A stretch of 64,000 bases of DNA from Mycobacterium sp. 236(2023) (GCF_029623955.1 NZ_JARSBP010000005.1:248001-312000); one strand, 5' to 3'; positions 48,252 to 55,547 are shown, counted from the first letter of the stretch. Numbers and translations are program-made. The notes: generated by a model not told the origin, from the letters alone.

Positions 48252-50795
48252 ATGACTGATACCACCCTGCCCCCGACCGGGGAATCCGGCGACCGTATCG
48301 AACCGGTCGACATCCAGCAGGAGATGCAGCGCAGCTACATCGATTACGCGATGAGCGTCATCGTCGGCCGTGCGCTCCCCGAGGTCCGGGACGGCCTCAA
48401 GCCCGTGCACCGCCGCGTGCTGTACGCGATGTTCGACTCCGGCTTCCGGCCGGACCGCGGACACGCGAAATCCGCACGCTCCGTTGCCGAAACGATGGGT
48501 AACTATCACCCGCACGGCGACTCGTCGATCTATGACACCCTCGTCCGCATGGCGCAGCCGTGGTCGCTGCGCTATCCCCTCGTCGACGGTCAGGGCAACT
48601 TTGGCTCGCCGGGCAACGATCCCCCGGCGGCGATGAGGTACACCGAGGCGCGGCTCACTCCCCTGGCGATGGAGATGCTGCGTGAAATCGACGAGGAGAC
48701 AGTCGATTTCATCCCGAACTACGACGGCCGGGTGCAGGAGCCCACGGTTCTGCCCAGCCGCTTCCCGAACCTACTCGCCAATGGTTCGGGCGGCATCGCC
48801 GTCGGCATGGCCACCAACATGCCGCCGCACAATCTGCGCGAGCTCGCGGAGGCTGTCTACTGGTGCCTCGACAATCACGAAGCCGACGAAGAGGCAACGC
48901 TCACCGCGGTGTGTGAGCGCGTCAAGGGCCCGGACTTCCCGACGCACGGTTTGATTGTTGGCTCCCAAGGGATTTCGGACACCTACACCACCGGTCGTGG
49001 GTCGATCCGGATGCGTGGCGTGGTCGAGATCGAAGAAGATTCGCGCGGACGGACATCGCTCGTCATCACCGAGCTGCCGTACCAGGTCAACCACGACAAC
49101 TTCATCACCTCGATCGCCGAGCAGGTGCGCGACGGCCGCCTCACCGGCATCTCGAACATCGAGGACCAATCCAGTGACCGCGTGGGTCTGCGGATCGTCG
49201 TCGAGATCAAGCGCGACGCCGTGGCGAAGGTCGTGCTGAACAACCTCTACAAGCACACCCAGCTGCAGACGAGCTTCGGCGCCAACATGCTGTCGATCGT
49301 CGACGGCGTGCCGCGCACGCTGCGCCTCGACCAGCTGATCCGCCTGTATGTGAACCACCAACTCGAGGTCATCGTCCGCCGGACCACCTACCGGCTGCGC
49401 AAGGCCAACGAGCGGGCCCACATCCTGCGCGGCTTGGTCAAGGCGCTCGACGCCCTCGACGAGGTCATCGCGTTGATCCGCGCATCGGCGACTGTCGAGG
49501 TCGCGCGGAGCGGGCTGATCGAGCTGCTCGACATCGACGAGATCCAGGCCCAGGCCATCCTCGACATGCAGTTGCGTCGCCTGGCCGCTCTGGAACGGCA
49601 GCGCATTGTTGACGACCTGGCCAAGATCGAGGCGGAGATCGCCGACCTCGAGGACATTCTGGCCAAGCCGGAGCGTCAGCGCGCCATCGTGCACGACGAG
49701 CTCAAGGAGCTAGTAGACAAGTACGGCGACGACCGCCGCACCCGGATCGTGCCGGCGGACGGCGACGTCGCCGATGAGGACCTCATCGCGCGCGAAGAGG
49801 TCGTCGTCACGATCACCGAGACGGGCTACGCGAAGCGCACCAAATCCGACCTGTACCGCAGCCAGAAGCGCGGCGGCAAGGGTGTGCAGGGTGCGGGTCT
49901 CAAGCAGGACGACATCGTCAACCACTTCTTCGTCTGCTCGACCCACGACTGGATCCTGTTCTTCACCACACAGGGCCGGGTCTACCGGGCGAAGGCGTAC
50001 GACCTGCCGGAGGCGTCCCGCACGGCCCGCGGTCAGCACGTCGCCAACCTGCTGGCGTTCCAGCCCGAAGAGCGGATCGCCCAGGTCATCCAGATCAAGG
50101 GCTACGAGGACGCGCCGTATCTGGTGCTCGCCACCCGCAATGGCCTCGTTAAGAAGTCGCGTCTCGTCGACTTCGACTCGAACCGGTCAGGCGGCATCGT
50201 CGCGGTCAACCTGCGCGACGGCGACGAATTGGTCGGCGCGGTGCTGTGTTCCGCTGAAGAGGACCTACTGCTGGTCTCGGCGAACGGGCAGTCGATCCGG
50301 TTCTCCGCGACCGACGAGGCGCTGCGCCCGATGGGTCGCGCCACGTCCGGCGTGCAGGGCATGCGGTTCAACGCCGACGACGCGCTGCTGTCGCTGAATG
50401 TGGTTCGGGAGGAGACGTTCCTCCTGGTGGCAACGTCCGGCGGATACGCCAAGCGCACAGCCATCGAGGAGTACCCGGTGCAGGGTCGCGGCGGCAAGGG
50501 GGTGCTGACGATCCAGTTCGACAAGCGGCGTGGCACGCTGGTCGGAGCGCTGATCGTCGACGACGACACCGAGTTGTACGCCATCACCTCAGGCGGTGGT
50601 GTCATCCGGACGGCGGCGCGACAGGTCCGCAAGGCGGGACGCCAGACCAAGGGCGTTCGGTTGATGAACCTGGGCGAGGGCGACACACTTATCGCGGTCG
50701 CACGCAACGCTGAAGTCGGCGACAGCACGGACGAGGTCAACACCGACGTCGACGGGGCTGTAGAAGAGGCCGAGGAATCGAGTGAGGAGTCGTAG
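48252..50795 (+). CDS. gyrA: DNA gyrase subunit A
   Basis: 847 residues, no intein. The winged-helix breakage domain has the catalytic Tyr130 (PPAAMRYTEARL); the C-terminal beta-pinwheel has the GyrA box QKRGGKG. The quinolone region reads HPHGDSSIYDTLVRM: Ser91 is at the position that is Ala90 in M. tuberculosis and Ser83 in E. coli. Introduces negative supercoils with GyrB. It ends in an acidic tail and the next gene starts right after its TAG. Confidence 0.98.
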   Translation: MTDTTLPPTGESGDRIEPVDIQQEMQRSYIDYAMSVIVGRALPEVRDGLKPVHRRVLYAMFDSGFRPDRGHAKSARSVAETMGNYHPHGDSSIYDTLVRMAQPWSLRYPLVDGQGNFGSPGNDPPAAMRYTEARLTPLAMEMLREIDEETVDFIPNYDGRVQEPTVLPSRFPNLLANGSGGIAVGMATNMPPHNLRELAEAVYWCLDNHEADEEATLTAVCERVKGPDFPTHGLIVGSQGISDTYTTGRGSIRMRGVVEIEEDSRGRTSLVITELPYQVNHDNFITSIAEQVRDGRLTGISNIEDQSSDRVGLRIVVEIKRDAVAKVVLNNLYKHTQLQTSFGANMLSIVDGVPRTLRLDQLIRLYVNHQLEVIVRRTTYRLRKANERAHILRGLVKALDALDEVIALIRASATVEVARSGLIELLDIDEIQAQAILDMQLRRLAALERQRIVDDLAKIEAEIADLEDILAKPERQRAIVHDELKELVDKYGDDRRTRIVPADGDVADEDLIAREEVVVTITETGYAKRTKSDLYRSQKRGGKGVQGAGLKQDDIVNHFFVCSTHDWILFFTTQGRVYRAKAYDLPEASRTARGQHVANLLAFQPEERIAQVIQIKGYEDAPYLVLATRNGLVKKSRLVDFDSNRSGGIVAVNLRDGDELVGAVLCSAEEDLLLVSANGQSIRFSATDEALRPMGRATSGVQGMRFNADDALLSLNVVREETFLLVATSGGYAKRTAIEEYPVQGRGGKGVLTIQFDKRRGTLVGALIVDDDTELYAITSGGGVIRTAARQVRKAGRQTKGVRLMNLGEGDTLIAVARNAEVGDSTDEVNTDVDGAVEEAEESSEES

Positions 50796-51734
50796 GTGAG
50801 CTCACCGAACGAGCCGGGATCCGGCCCGGCCAACGGGTCGGGTGCGGGGTCTGCGGGTCCCGGTCCCGACGGCGGCTCACGACCGGCACACGCGTCCGAC
50901 CAGGGTGACCTGCCCCCGTGGCAACGCGGTCCGGCGGCCCGGGCGGCCAGGCAGCAGCAACCGACGCAGGAAGCTCCCCGCCAAGACGGTCCGCGTCCCG
51001 CAGGTGCGGGACTGGACGCCAGGCTGAACCGCTTCATGGCCGGCGGGTCGGCATCCGCTCCGGAGACGGAGCAGGGTCCGCCACGGAAGGATCGGAAGGA
51101 TCCGGCTCCGCAACCGCCGCCGCCACCACGTAACGACCGCACGGACGTTGTGCGCACGGAAGGCAACCGTCCCGAGCCCGCGGGCAGACCTGACCAGGGT
51201 GGCAAGTACGCCAGCGAGCTCCCTGACCTGTCAGGGCCCCGCCCGCCGCAGCCGCAGCGCAAACCGGTGGAACGTCCGCAGGCCGAGCAGTCGGCGAAAC
51301 CGCCTGCCAAGGGAACCCCTGCGGCGGGCAATCGCGCGGTGCAGGTGGCCACCCGGCAGCAGCACAAGGGCCCGGTGCGGGCCAGCATGCAGATCCGCCG
51401 CGTGGACCCCTGGAGCACGCTGAAGGTGTCGCTGCTGCTGTCGGTCGTGATGTTCTTCGTGTGGATGATCGCCGTCGCGTTCCTCTATCTGGTGCTCGGC
51501 GGAATGGGTGTGTGGAGCAAGCTGAACAGCAACGTCGGCGACCTACTGACCAGCGCCAGCGGCAGCTCCGGCGGCGAGTTGGTGTCCAGCGGCACCATCT
51601 TCGGCGGCGCCGCGCTGATCGGCCTCGTGAACATCGTTCTGATGACCGCGGCGGCGACGATCGGCGCCTTCATCTACAACCTGACCACCGACCTGGTGGG
51701 CGGTGTGGAGGTCACCCTGGCCGACCGGGACTGA
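50796..51734 (+). CDS. DUF3566 membrane protein (Rv0007-like)
   Basis: 312 residues. The first two thirds are a low-complexity, Pro/Gly/Arg-rich cytosolic region. The C-terminal DUF3566 part has two transmembrane helices (VSLLLSVVMFFVWMIAVAFLYLVLGGMGVW and ALIGLVNIVLMTAAATIGAFIYNL). GTG start directly after the gyrA stop, so it is in the gyrase operon. Function unknown. Confidence 0.88.
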   Translation: MSSPNEPGSGPANGSGAGSAGPGPDGGSRPAHASDQGDLPPWQRGPAARAARQQQPTQEAPRQDGPRPAGAGLDARLNRFMAGGSASAPETEQGPPRKDRKDPAPQPPPPPRNDRTDVVRTEGNRPEPAGRPDQGGKYASELPDLSGPRPPQPQRKPVERPQAEQSAKPPAKGTPAAGNRAVQVATRQQHKGPVRASMQIRRVDPWSTLKVSLLLSVVMFFVWMIAVAFLYLVLGGMGVWSKLNSNVGDLLTSASGSSGGELVSSGTIFGGAALIGLVNIVLMTAAATIGAFIYNLTTDLVGGVEVTLADRD

Positions 51735-51805
51735 CCTCCTGCCTTCCGGTTTGGGAGACGGGATATCCGTGCGGTAATCTCGTCGCTCGGCCCGTGAGGT
51801 TGAAC

Positions 51806-51879
51806 GGGGCTATAGCTCAGGCGGTTAGAGCGCTTCGCTGATAACGAAGAGGTCGGAGGTTCGAGTCCTCCTAGCCCCA
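51806..51879 (+). tRNA. ileT: tRNA-Ile (GAT)
   Basis: 74-nt cloverleaf. The acceptor stem GGGGCTA pairs with TAGCCCC, anticodon GAT at 51840-51842, T-loop GGTTCGAGTCC. No CCA is encoded. Confidence 0.98.
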
Positions 51880-51896
51880 CGGAAAGGTACGTAGCG

Positions 51897-52010
51897 ATGA
51901 AGCTGGTGCTTCTGCTCGCCGCAGGTGTCGCGGCGGTCGTCTCGGTAGTCGTGTGGCGAACCCAGCACGGTGCCGAGGTCTGGCACACAGTCTCCGATAC
52001 GCCTTCCTGA
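51897..52010 (+). CDS. Small DLW-39-like membrane peptide
   Basis: 37 residues (MKLVLLLAAGVAAVVSVVVW... ending TVSDTPS) between the two tRNA genes. An N-terminal hydrophobic helix is followed by a short polar tail with AEVWHTVSD, resembling the DLW-39 family found downstream of gyrA in actinobacteria (here Val-Trp replaces Leu-Trp). SD GGAAAGG lies 10 nt before the ATG. Function unknown. Confidence 0.7.
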   Translation: MKLVLLLAAGVAAVVSVVVWRTQHGAEVWHTVSDTPS

Positions 52011-52013
52011 CGA

Positions 52014-52086
52014 GGGGCCTTAGCTCAGTTGGTAGAGCGCTGCCTTTGCAAGGCAGATGTCAGGAGTTCGAATCTCCTAGGCTCCA
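52014..52086 (+). tRNA. alaT: tRNA-Ala (TGC), integration target
   Basis: 73-nt cloverleaf. Acceptor GGGGCCT/AGGCTCC (one G-T pair), anticodon TGC at 52047-52049, no CCA encoded. Its 3' half from the anticodon stem is duplicated at 55261-55306, so it is the attachment site of an island while remaining intact. Confidence 0.98.
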
Positions 52087-52089
52087 CAA
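52043..52089 (+). repeat. attL: attL: 3' end of tRNA-Ala
   Basis: 47 bp beginning CCTTTGCAAGGCAGATG and ending CTCCACAA; identical to attR apart from one extra C in CTCCTAGG. Confidence 0.88.
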
Positions 52090-52148
52090 CCAAACAAGCA
52101 GGTCGGACACTATGCGGTCTGGCCTGTTCTGCTGTCAGGCCGCGCTAG

Positions 52149-52167
52149 TGCCCACATCCTGCCCACA
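52149..52167 (+). repeat. Paired TGCCCACA repeats inside the left island end
   Basis: TGCCCACA, 3 bp, TGCCCACA, 60 bp inside attL. The same tandem pair with the same spacing and orientation occurs near attR. They may be arm-type integrase or excisionase sites. Confidence 0.45.
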
Positions 52168-52337
52168 ATCACGAGTTAGAAGCGCGTTCAGCGCGACGCC
52201 GACGGCCTCGACGTCGTGCACCGATGCCACTTGGCCACCTCCGATCTGCGTGTGTACGAACACGGATGATTCTACGAGCCGAGTATGATATCGAGGTGGG
52301 CATCTTCTTTGCCACCGTGTGGGCGAGTTGTAGTCGC

Positions 52338-52592
52338 TTATAGGCTCGGGCCCATCATTAGGCGCTCTTCAAGCAACTCGTCTATCGCGCGGCTCGACGG
52401 GTTGCCTCCCTGCTCGCGAATTGACGCGCGGACCACGAAGAGCAGCCGTAACTCTCTGTCGACAGTCTCCGCGTCACGCACATATCGAACGTAGGTGACG
52501 TGGAAACTGCCGCTTCGCAGGTGTTTACCACGAGTCGCCGCGAGCGCGTCAGGCCCGTCGTCGTCCAGGGGGATGGCGCGGTATCTCAACAA
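52338..52592 (-). CDS. Hypothetical island protein
   Basis: 84 residues from a TTG start, overlapping the 3' end of the upstream small gene by 44 bp. Charged and soluble, with no recognised domain (LRYRAIPLDDDGPDAL..VRDAETVDRELRLLFVVRA). The overlap and rare start leave the boundary uncertain; it could be the remnant of a longer gene broken by a frameshift. The 251 bp from 52087 to 52337 hold the TGCCCACA pair and no convincing gene. Confidence 0.45.
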   Translation of the reverse strand: MLRYRAIPLDDDGPDALAATRGKHLRSGSFHVTYVRYVRDAETVDRELRLLFVVRASIREQGGNPSSRAIDELLEERLMMGPSL

Positions 52593-52872
52593 CTTGCGCG
52601 GTTTCGCCGAGCCCTATCAATACATCTCGCACCTCGGACCTGCGCCAGGCGAGGACCAACTCCAGCAGCGCCTCGGGATCGGTGGGCGCAGCGGCAACTA
52701 GGGCAGCAGCCAGCTCGTTCCTGCGTACGCCGGCACCGGCCTCATTCGCAATGTCGACGAGCTGGTCTAGGCGCCGATCGGCAGGAAAAGGCCAGCTCAC
52801 GCCCGCCTGCTTGGTAGCAGTTCGCGCAGCCTTTGCGTGCGCATTGAGCTGCACACCCTGCTGATCGGTCAT
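52549..52872 (-). CDS. Hypothetical small island protein
   Basis: 107 residues, predicted helical and soluble (DQLVDIANEAGAGVRRNELAAALVAAAPTDPEALLELVLAWRRSEVRDVL), ending in a basic PGRRRA tail. Similar short Arg/Pro-ended proteins are common on actinobacterial islands, but I recognise no family. It is divergent from the next small gene with a shared control region that carries TTAGGAC repeats. DNA binding is possible but not shown. Confidence 0.6.
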   Translation of the reverse strand: MTDQQGVQLNAHAKAARTATKQAGVSWPFPADRRLDQLVDIANEAGAGVRRNELAAALVAAAPTDPEALLELVLAWRRSEVRDVLIGLGETAQVVEIPRHPPGRRRA

Positions 52873-52889
52873 GGCACCTCGCTCGGCGC

Positions 52890-52964
52890 GTCCTAACTAG
52901 TCGCTTTATATTTAGGTCATAGGATGCAACTACGTATTTACAACATACTTAGGACATAGTATGC
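52890..52964. promoter_or_regulatory. Divergent control region with TTAGGAC-type repeats
   Basis: TTAGGTCATAGGATGC (52912-52927) and TTAGGACATAGTATGC (52949-52964) are direct repeats (14 of 16 identical). A further TTAGGAC occurs on the minus strand (52890-52896). The second copy overlaps the SD and ATG of the rightward gene. Related cores occur before the PRTase and dprA-like genes. Confidence 0.5.
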
Positions 52965-53278
52965 GGGAATCGACCCAGCTATTCGAGCCGATCGTCGACA
53001 TCCGCGACGTGCTTGAAACCTTTTTGGCCGACGCGATCGAGGTCAGCGGCTGGCAGGCGACACTCGCGGCGGCCTCCGCTCAACTTATGAAGTTGGGTCA
53101 CGAGTGGTCTGATGACGCACTACTTGAACTCGGCCGCGAGACCGAAAAACTCGCTGCCGAGCAGTCACTGAACGGGTCGTCCCTTGCCCGTGCAGCTGCA
53201 TACAACGCCGCGCGAGTGTTAGACGAGGTGCGCATAGCCGGAGTGCCTCGTCCCGACGACGACTACTGGGCGTTCTAG
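52961..53278 (+). CDS. Hypothetical acidic small island protein
   Basis: 105 residues, acidic and helical (LFEPIVDIRDVLETFLADAIEVSGWQATLAAASAQLMKLGHEW), ending DDDYWAF. No recognised domain. AGGA lies 7 nt before the ATG. The stop overlaps that of the convergent phosphoribosyltransferase gene by 4 bp. Its acidity and size would suit an inhibitor or partner protein, but this is only a guess. Confidence 0.6.
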   Translation: MRESTQLFEPIVDIRDVLETFLADAIEVSGWQATLAAASAQLMKLGHEWSDDALLELGRETEKLAAEQSLNGSSLARAAAYNAARVLDEVRIAGVPRPDDDYWAF

Positions 53279-54099
53279 AGGAACTTCATCGTTCGGACGG
53301 CCGAGAGGCTCATAACTTGGCTCGCACCCGCCGTTCGAAGCGCACGAGCGGTCTCCTCTGCAGTTGCTCCGGTACCGTGCACGTCGTCGACGATCAAAAC
53401 CCGCTGCCCGTAAACATCCTCTGCACAAGCAAATTGGCCGCCGAGCGCTCCGGCGCGAGCAGCGGGTTCGAGACTCTTGGCGGGTGTACGGAACTCTTGG
53501 TGCGACCCGCAGCGTACGAGCGGAATTCCCCGCCGTATGGAGACTCCGGCTGCTACCCGTGCGCCGAAGCTGACCACTTTCGCATCGTGACCGGGGGCTG
53601 CTGCGATCGCGTCGACGCTTCGCAGGACTGGATGCTGACCGATGAAGCCGGCCAGCTCGTCGACGACCGCCCACCCGACTTTCTTTAGCTTCTCGGCGTC
53701 TGATGCGCCCTTGTACCAGTACTTGCCGCGGTGAACGAGATCGGCGAGTTCGGTGTGGGGGCCAATCCGCCCATCAACGATCTTGTTGTACCAATCCAGT
53801 GCGAGTGCGAAATCGAGAGAGTCCCCACTCGGAACTGTAACTGCCCCGTGCAGTAGTTCTAAGAGCCCGAGAATGTCTGCCGTCGGGGCACGGCCAGCGC
53901 CCTCGAAGCGATGCAAGTCGATGAAGGATTCCACTTGCGTATAGGTCGGATCGCAAAGGAGCACTTGCGCGGCTGCGCCGTCGGGCCCGCGGAAGGAGAG
54001 CGTGTGTCCCCCCGCCGCCGTGGCTCGGTGGTGGAGGTCGGTGACGTAGCGTCCGCCACGATTCGTTGGTCCCTGTTGGGACAGATCTCTGATGACCAT
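53275..54099 (-). CDS. ComF-like/orphan phosphoribosyltransferase
   Basis: 274 residues. The C-terminal half is a type I phosphoribosyltransferase fold with the PRPP loop RVLIVDDVHGTGATAEETARAL (two Asp, then TGxT), near residue 230. The N-terminal half (about 1-130) has no recognised domain and differs from ComF, which begins with a zinc finger. Such enzymes transfer ribose-5-phosphate from PRPP to a base or similar acceptor. It is divergent from the dprA-like gene. The pairing recalls DprA-ComF competence proteins or a defence module; the substrate is unknown. Confidence 0.78.
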   Translation of the reverse strand: MVIRDLSQQGPTNRGGRYVTDLHHRATAAGGHTLSFRGPDGAAAQVLLCDPTYTQVESFIDLHRFEGAGRAPTADILGLLELLHGAVTVPSGDSLDFALALDWYNKIVDGRIGPHTELADLVHRGKYWYKGASDAEKLKKVGWAVVDELAGFIGQHPVLRSVDAIAAAPGHDAKVVSFGARVAAGVSIRRGIPLVRCGSHQEFRTPAKSLEPAARAGALGGQFACAEDVYGQRVLIVDDVHGTGATAEETARALRTAGASQVMSLSAVRTMKFL

Positions 54100-54122
54100 C
54101 TTCAGCCCGCTGGGACGAGTAG

Positions 54123-54173
54123 TAGTCCTATATCGTCGCTCCTAGTCCCGGCAGCCCCCGAACAATAGGACTA
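54123..54173. promoter_or_regulatory. TAGTCC operator-like repeats between PRTase and dprA-like genes
   Basis: TAGTCCTAT (54123-54131) and its perfect reverse complement ATAGGACTA (54165-54173) flank a third TAGTCC (54143-54148). The core matches the TTAGGAC repeats 1.2 kb away in the same island, so one regulator may bind both places. Confidence 0.45.
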
Positions 54174-54192
54174 GCGACACGCCGAGCCAGTA

Positions 54193-54221
54193 TTGATTCG
54201 AACACATGTTCGAACTATTAT
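54193..54221 (+). promoter_or_regulatory. SOS-type promoter of the dprA-like gene with a LexA box
   Basis: TTGATT (-35, 54193-54198), 17 bp, TATTAT (-10, 54216-54221). The mycobacterial LexA consensus TCGAAC-N4-GTTCGA is matched perfectly by TCGAACACATGTTCGA (54198-54213) and fills the spacer. LexA there would block RNA polymerase, and DNA damage would release it. GAGGAG follows before the ATG at 54255. Confidence 0.8.
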
Positions 54222-54254
54222 GGCGATATGGGTCGCGGTGGCGAGGAGTGAGCG

Positions 54255-55112
54255 ATGTGCACCGACGCGCACGGTCGACTGCAGTTTGCAATAGCTGCAG
54301 TTCGTTTCGGCGGCGGACAAAGAACCATCGCCACTAGGGTTCGTACCGAAGGGATTCCTGCATTCGAAAGACTTCTGAATGCGCTACACCCCGACGATTT
54401 GCGGCAAGTTGAAGAGCAGGCACAAGCTCTTGTCGAAGATGGTGTCGACGCTGTTCTTCTCGGTCAGGACCGCTACCCAGAGCTACTGGGCTTATCCAGG
54501 CAGGCACCGGCTGTCCTATTCATAAAGGGACCTGCTCAATTGCTAGCGCGGCGCGCAATAGGAATGTGCGGCTCACGTCAGGCGAGTTCCGAAGGTTTGC
54601 GTGCCGCGCACGCGTGCGCCGACGCCGTCGCTCGCCGCGGTTACAGCGTCGTCTCGGGTTACGCGAAAGGCGTTGACCTGGTTGCGCACTCAGCGGCACT
54701 TGCGAGCGGCGGCGAGACCGTCATCGTGCTTCCTGAAGGCATCAATAACTTTCGCGTCCGGCGCGGTGAGTTCGCTCAGTTGTGGGATTCCGAGCGCGCC
54801 CTCGTTGTCTCGCAATTTGCCCCAGACCAGAAGTGGTTTGCCTCCGGTGCGATGTCGCGAAACACGGTTATCTCTGGCTTGAGCCACGCCCTCGTCGTAG
54901 TCGAAGCGGGTGACAAAGGCGGGACGCTCGCTGCCGGCGAGTATGCCTTGCAGCGTGGTCAGGTCGTGCTGACCCTTGAGCTATTCGGTGCACCTCCAGG
55001 AAATAAGCTGCTGATGGCCAATGGAGCGAAGGTTATCCGGAGCCGCCAGCACCTCGAAGAAGCGCTCGACTATTTGGATGCCGACGGGTCCAAACAGCTG
55101 ACCTTGATGTGA
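54255..55112 (+). CDS. DprA/Smf-like DNA-processing protein
   Basis: 285 residues. The Rossmann-type DprA core spans about 100-265: GMCGSRQASSEGLRAAHACADAVARRGYSVVSGYAKGVDLVAHSAAL, VIVLPEGINNF and RNTVISGLSHALVVVEAGDKGGTLAAGEYALQRG. The N-terminal part is short and the C-terminal winged helix of many DprA proteins is missing. Housekeeping DprA loads RecA on single-stranded DNA; whether this one does is unknown. It is an extra copy on an island, has an SOS-box promoter and pairs with a divergent phosphoribosyltransferase. Lower GC than neighbours suggests transfer. Confidence 0.85.
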   Translation: MCTDAHGRLQFAIAAVRFGGGQRTIATRVRTEGIPAFERLLNALHPDDLRQVEEQAQALVEDGVDAVLLGQDRYPELLGLSRQAPAVLFIKGPAQLLARRAIGMCGSRQASSEGLRAAHACADAVARRGYSVVSGYAKGVDLVAHSAALASGGETVIVLPEGINNFRVRRGEFAQLWDSERALVVSQFAPDQKWFASGAMSRNTVISGLSHALVVVEAGDKGGTLAAGEYALQRGQVVLTLELFGAPPGNKLLMANGAKVIRSRQHLEEALDYLDADGSKQLTLM

Positions 55113-55158
55113 GTGGGCTGATTCGTGAGATCCGTCCGCGCCGGGGCCGACCACATGC

Positions 55159-55177
55159 TGCCCACAACTTGCCCACA
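55159..55177 (+). repeat. Paired TGCCCACA repeats inside the right island end
   Basis: TGCCCACA, 3 bp, TGCCCACA, 84 bp inside attR and in the same orientation as the pair near attL. Confidence 0.45.
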
Positions 55178-55260
55178 GTTACACCTGTCTTTGGTGAGCA
55201 CCCGTTATGGAGCAGTGCAGGAAACGGGCTATAGATCGGTACGACCAGCACCAGGTTTCG

Positions 55261-55306
55261 CCTTTGCAAGGCAGATGTCAGGAGTTCGAATCTCTAGGCT
55301 CCACAA
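55261..55306 (+). repeat. attR: attR: partial copy of tRNA-Ala 3' end
   Basis: 46 bp matching 52043-52089 with one C deleted (CTCTAGG for CTCCTAGG). The 5' half of a tRNA is absent, so this is not a functional gene. Confidence 0.88.
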
Positions 55307-55403
55307 AGCACTTCCCTTTCGAATGCAGATTCAGCACAGCCCCGTTCGGGTAGCCGTCCCCCAGCGCCGCGACGACGCGGCCTCGACGCAGGGAGGGCAC
55401 ACG

Positions 55404-55547
55404 ATGGCCGAGAACGCCGATCTGGAGAAGGACGCGAAAGAGGCGTTGTTGAAGGCCATTCGCGCCGCGACACCCAGCGCAAGCACCGAAGGACTACGAG
55501 ACCTGGCCGAGGCCTACGCGCTCACCGTCGGCGCCGACGCCGACTAA
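55404..55547 (+). CDS. Small conserved-type hypothetical protein
   Basis: 47 residues (MAENADLEKDAKEALLKAIRAATPSASTEGLRDLAEAYALTVGADAD). It is acidic, Ala-rich and probably a helical pair. SD AGGGAGGG lies about 7 nt before the ATG. It stops 3 bp before the convergent serine dehydratase gene. It is outside the island. No domain recognised. Confidence 0.6.
   Translation: MAENADLEKDAKEALLKAIRAATPSASTEGLRDLAEAYALTVGADAD

Larger units (their letters stand above)
52043..55306. mobile_element. Small genomic island integrated at tRNA-Ala
   Basis: Bounded by the 3' half of tRNA-Ala and an imperfect copy of it 3.2 kb away. The interior holds a DprA-like gene, a phosphoribosyltransferase gene and three small unknown genes. 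The ordinary mycobacterial gene order resumes after it. I see no integrase, relaxase or transposase, so it is non-autonomous or a remnant. Several of its genes have lower GC at third positions and look less mycobacterial than the flanks. Confidence 0.82.

Noticed and set aside
48252..50795. Intein in gyrA
   Set aside because: Some mycobacteria carry one near the active-site Tyr, but here the sequence from HPHGDSSIYD to AAMRYTEARL is continuous.
52100..52330. Minus-strand frame reading ...VFVHTQIGGGQVASVHDVEAVGVALNALL... as a gene or integrase remnant
   Set aside because: It looks partly protein-like, but has no good start, is out of frame with the small gene before it and has no tyrosine-recombinase motif. 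Kept only as a possible decayed fragment.
55261..55306. Second tRNA-Ala gene
   Set aside because: Only the 3' half is present, one base is deleted in the T/acceptor region, and there is no 5' half; it is an attachment-site copy.
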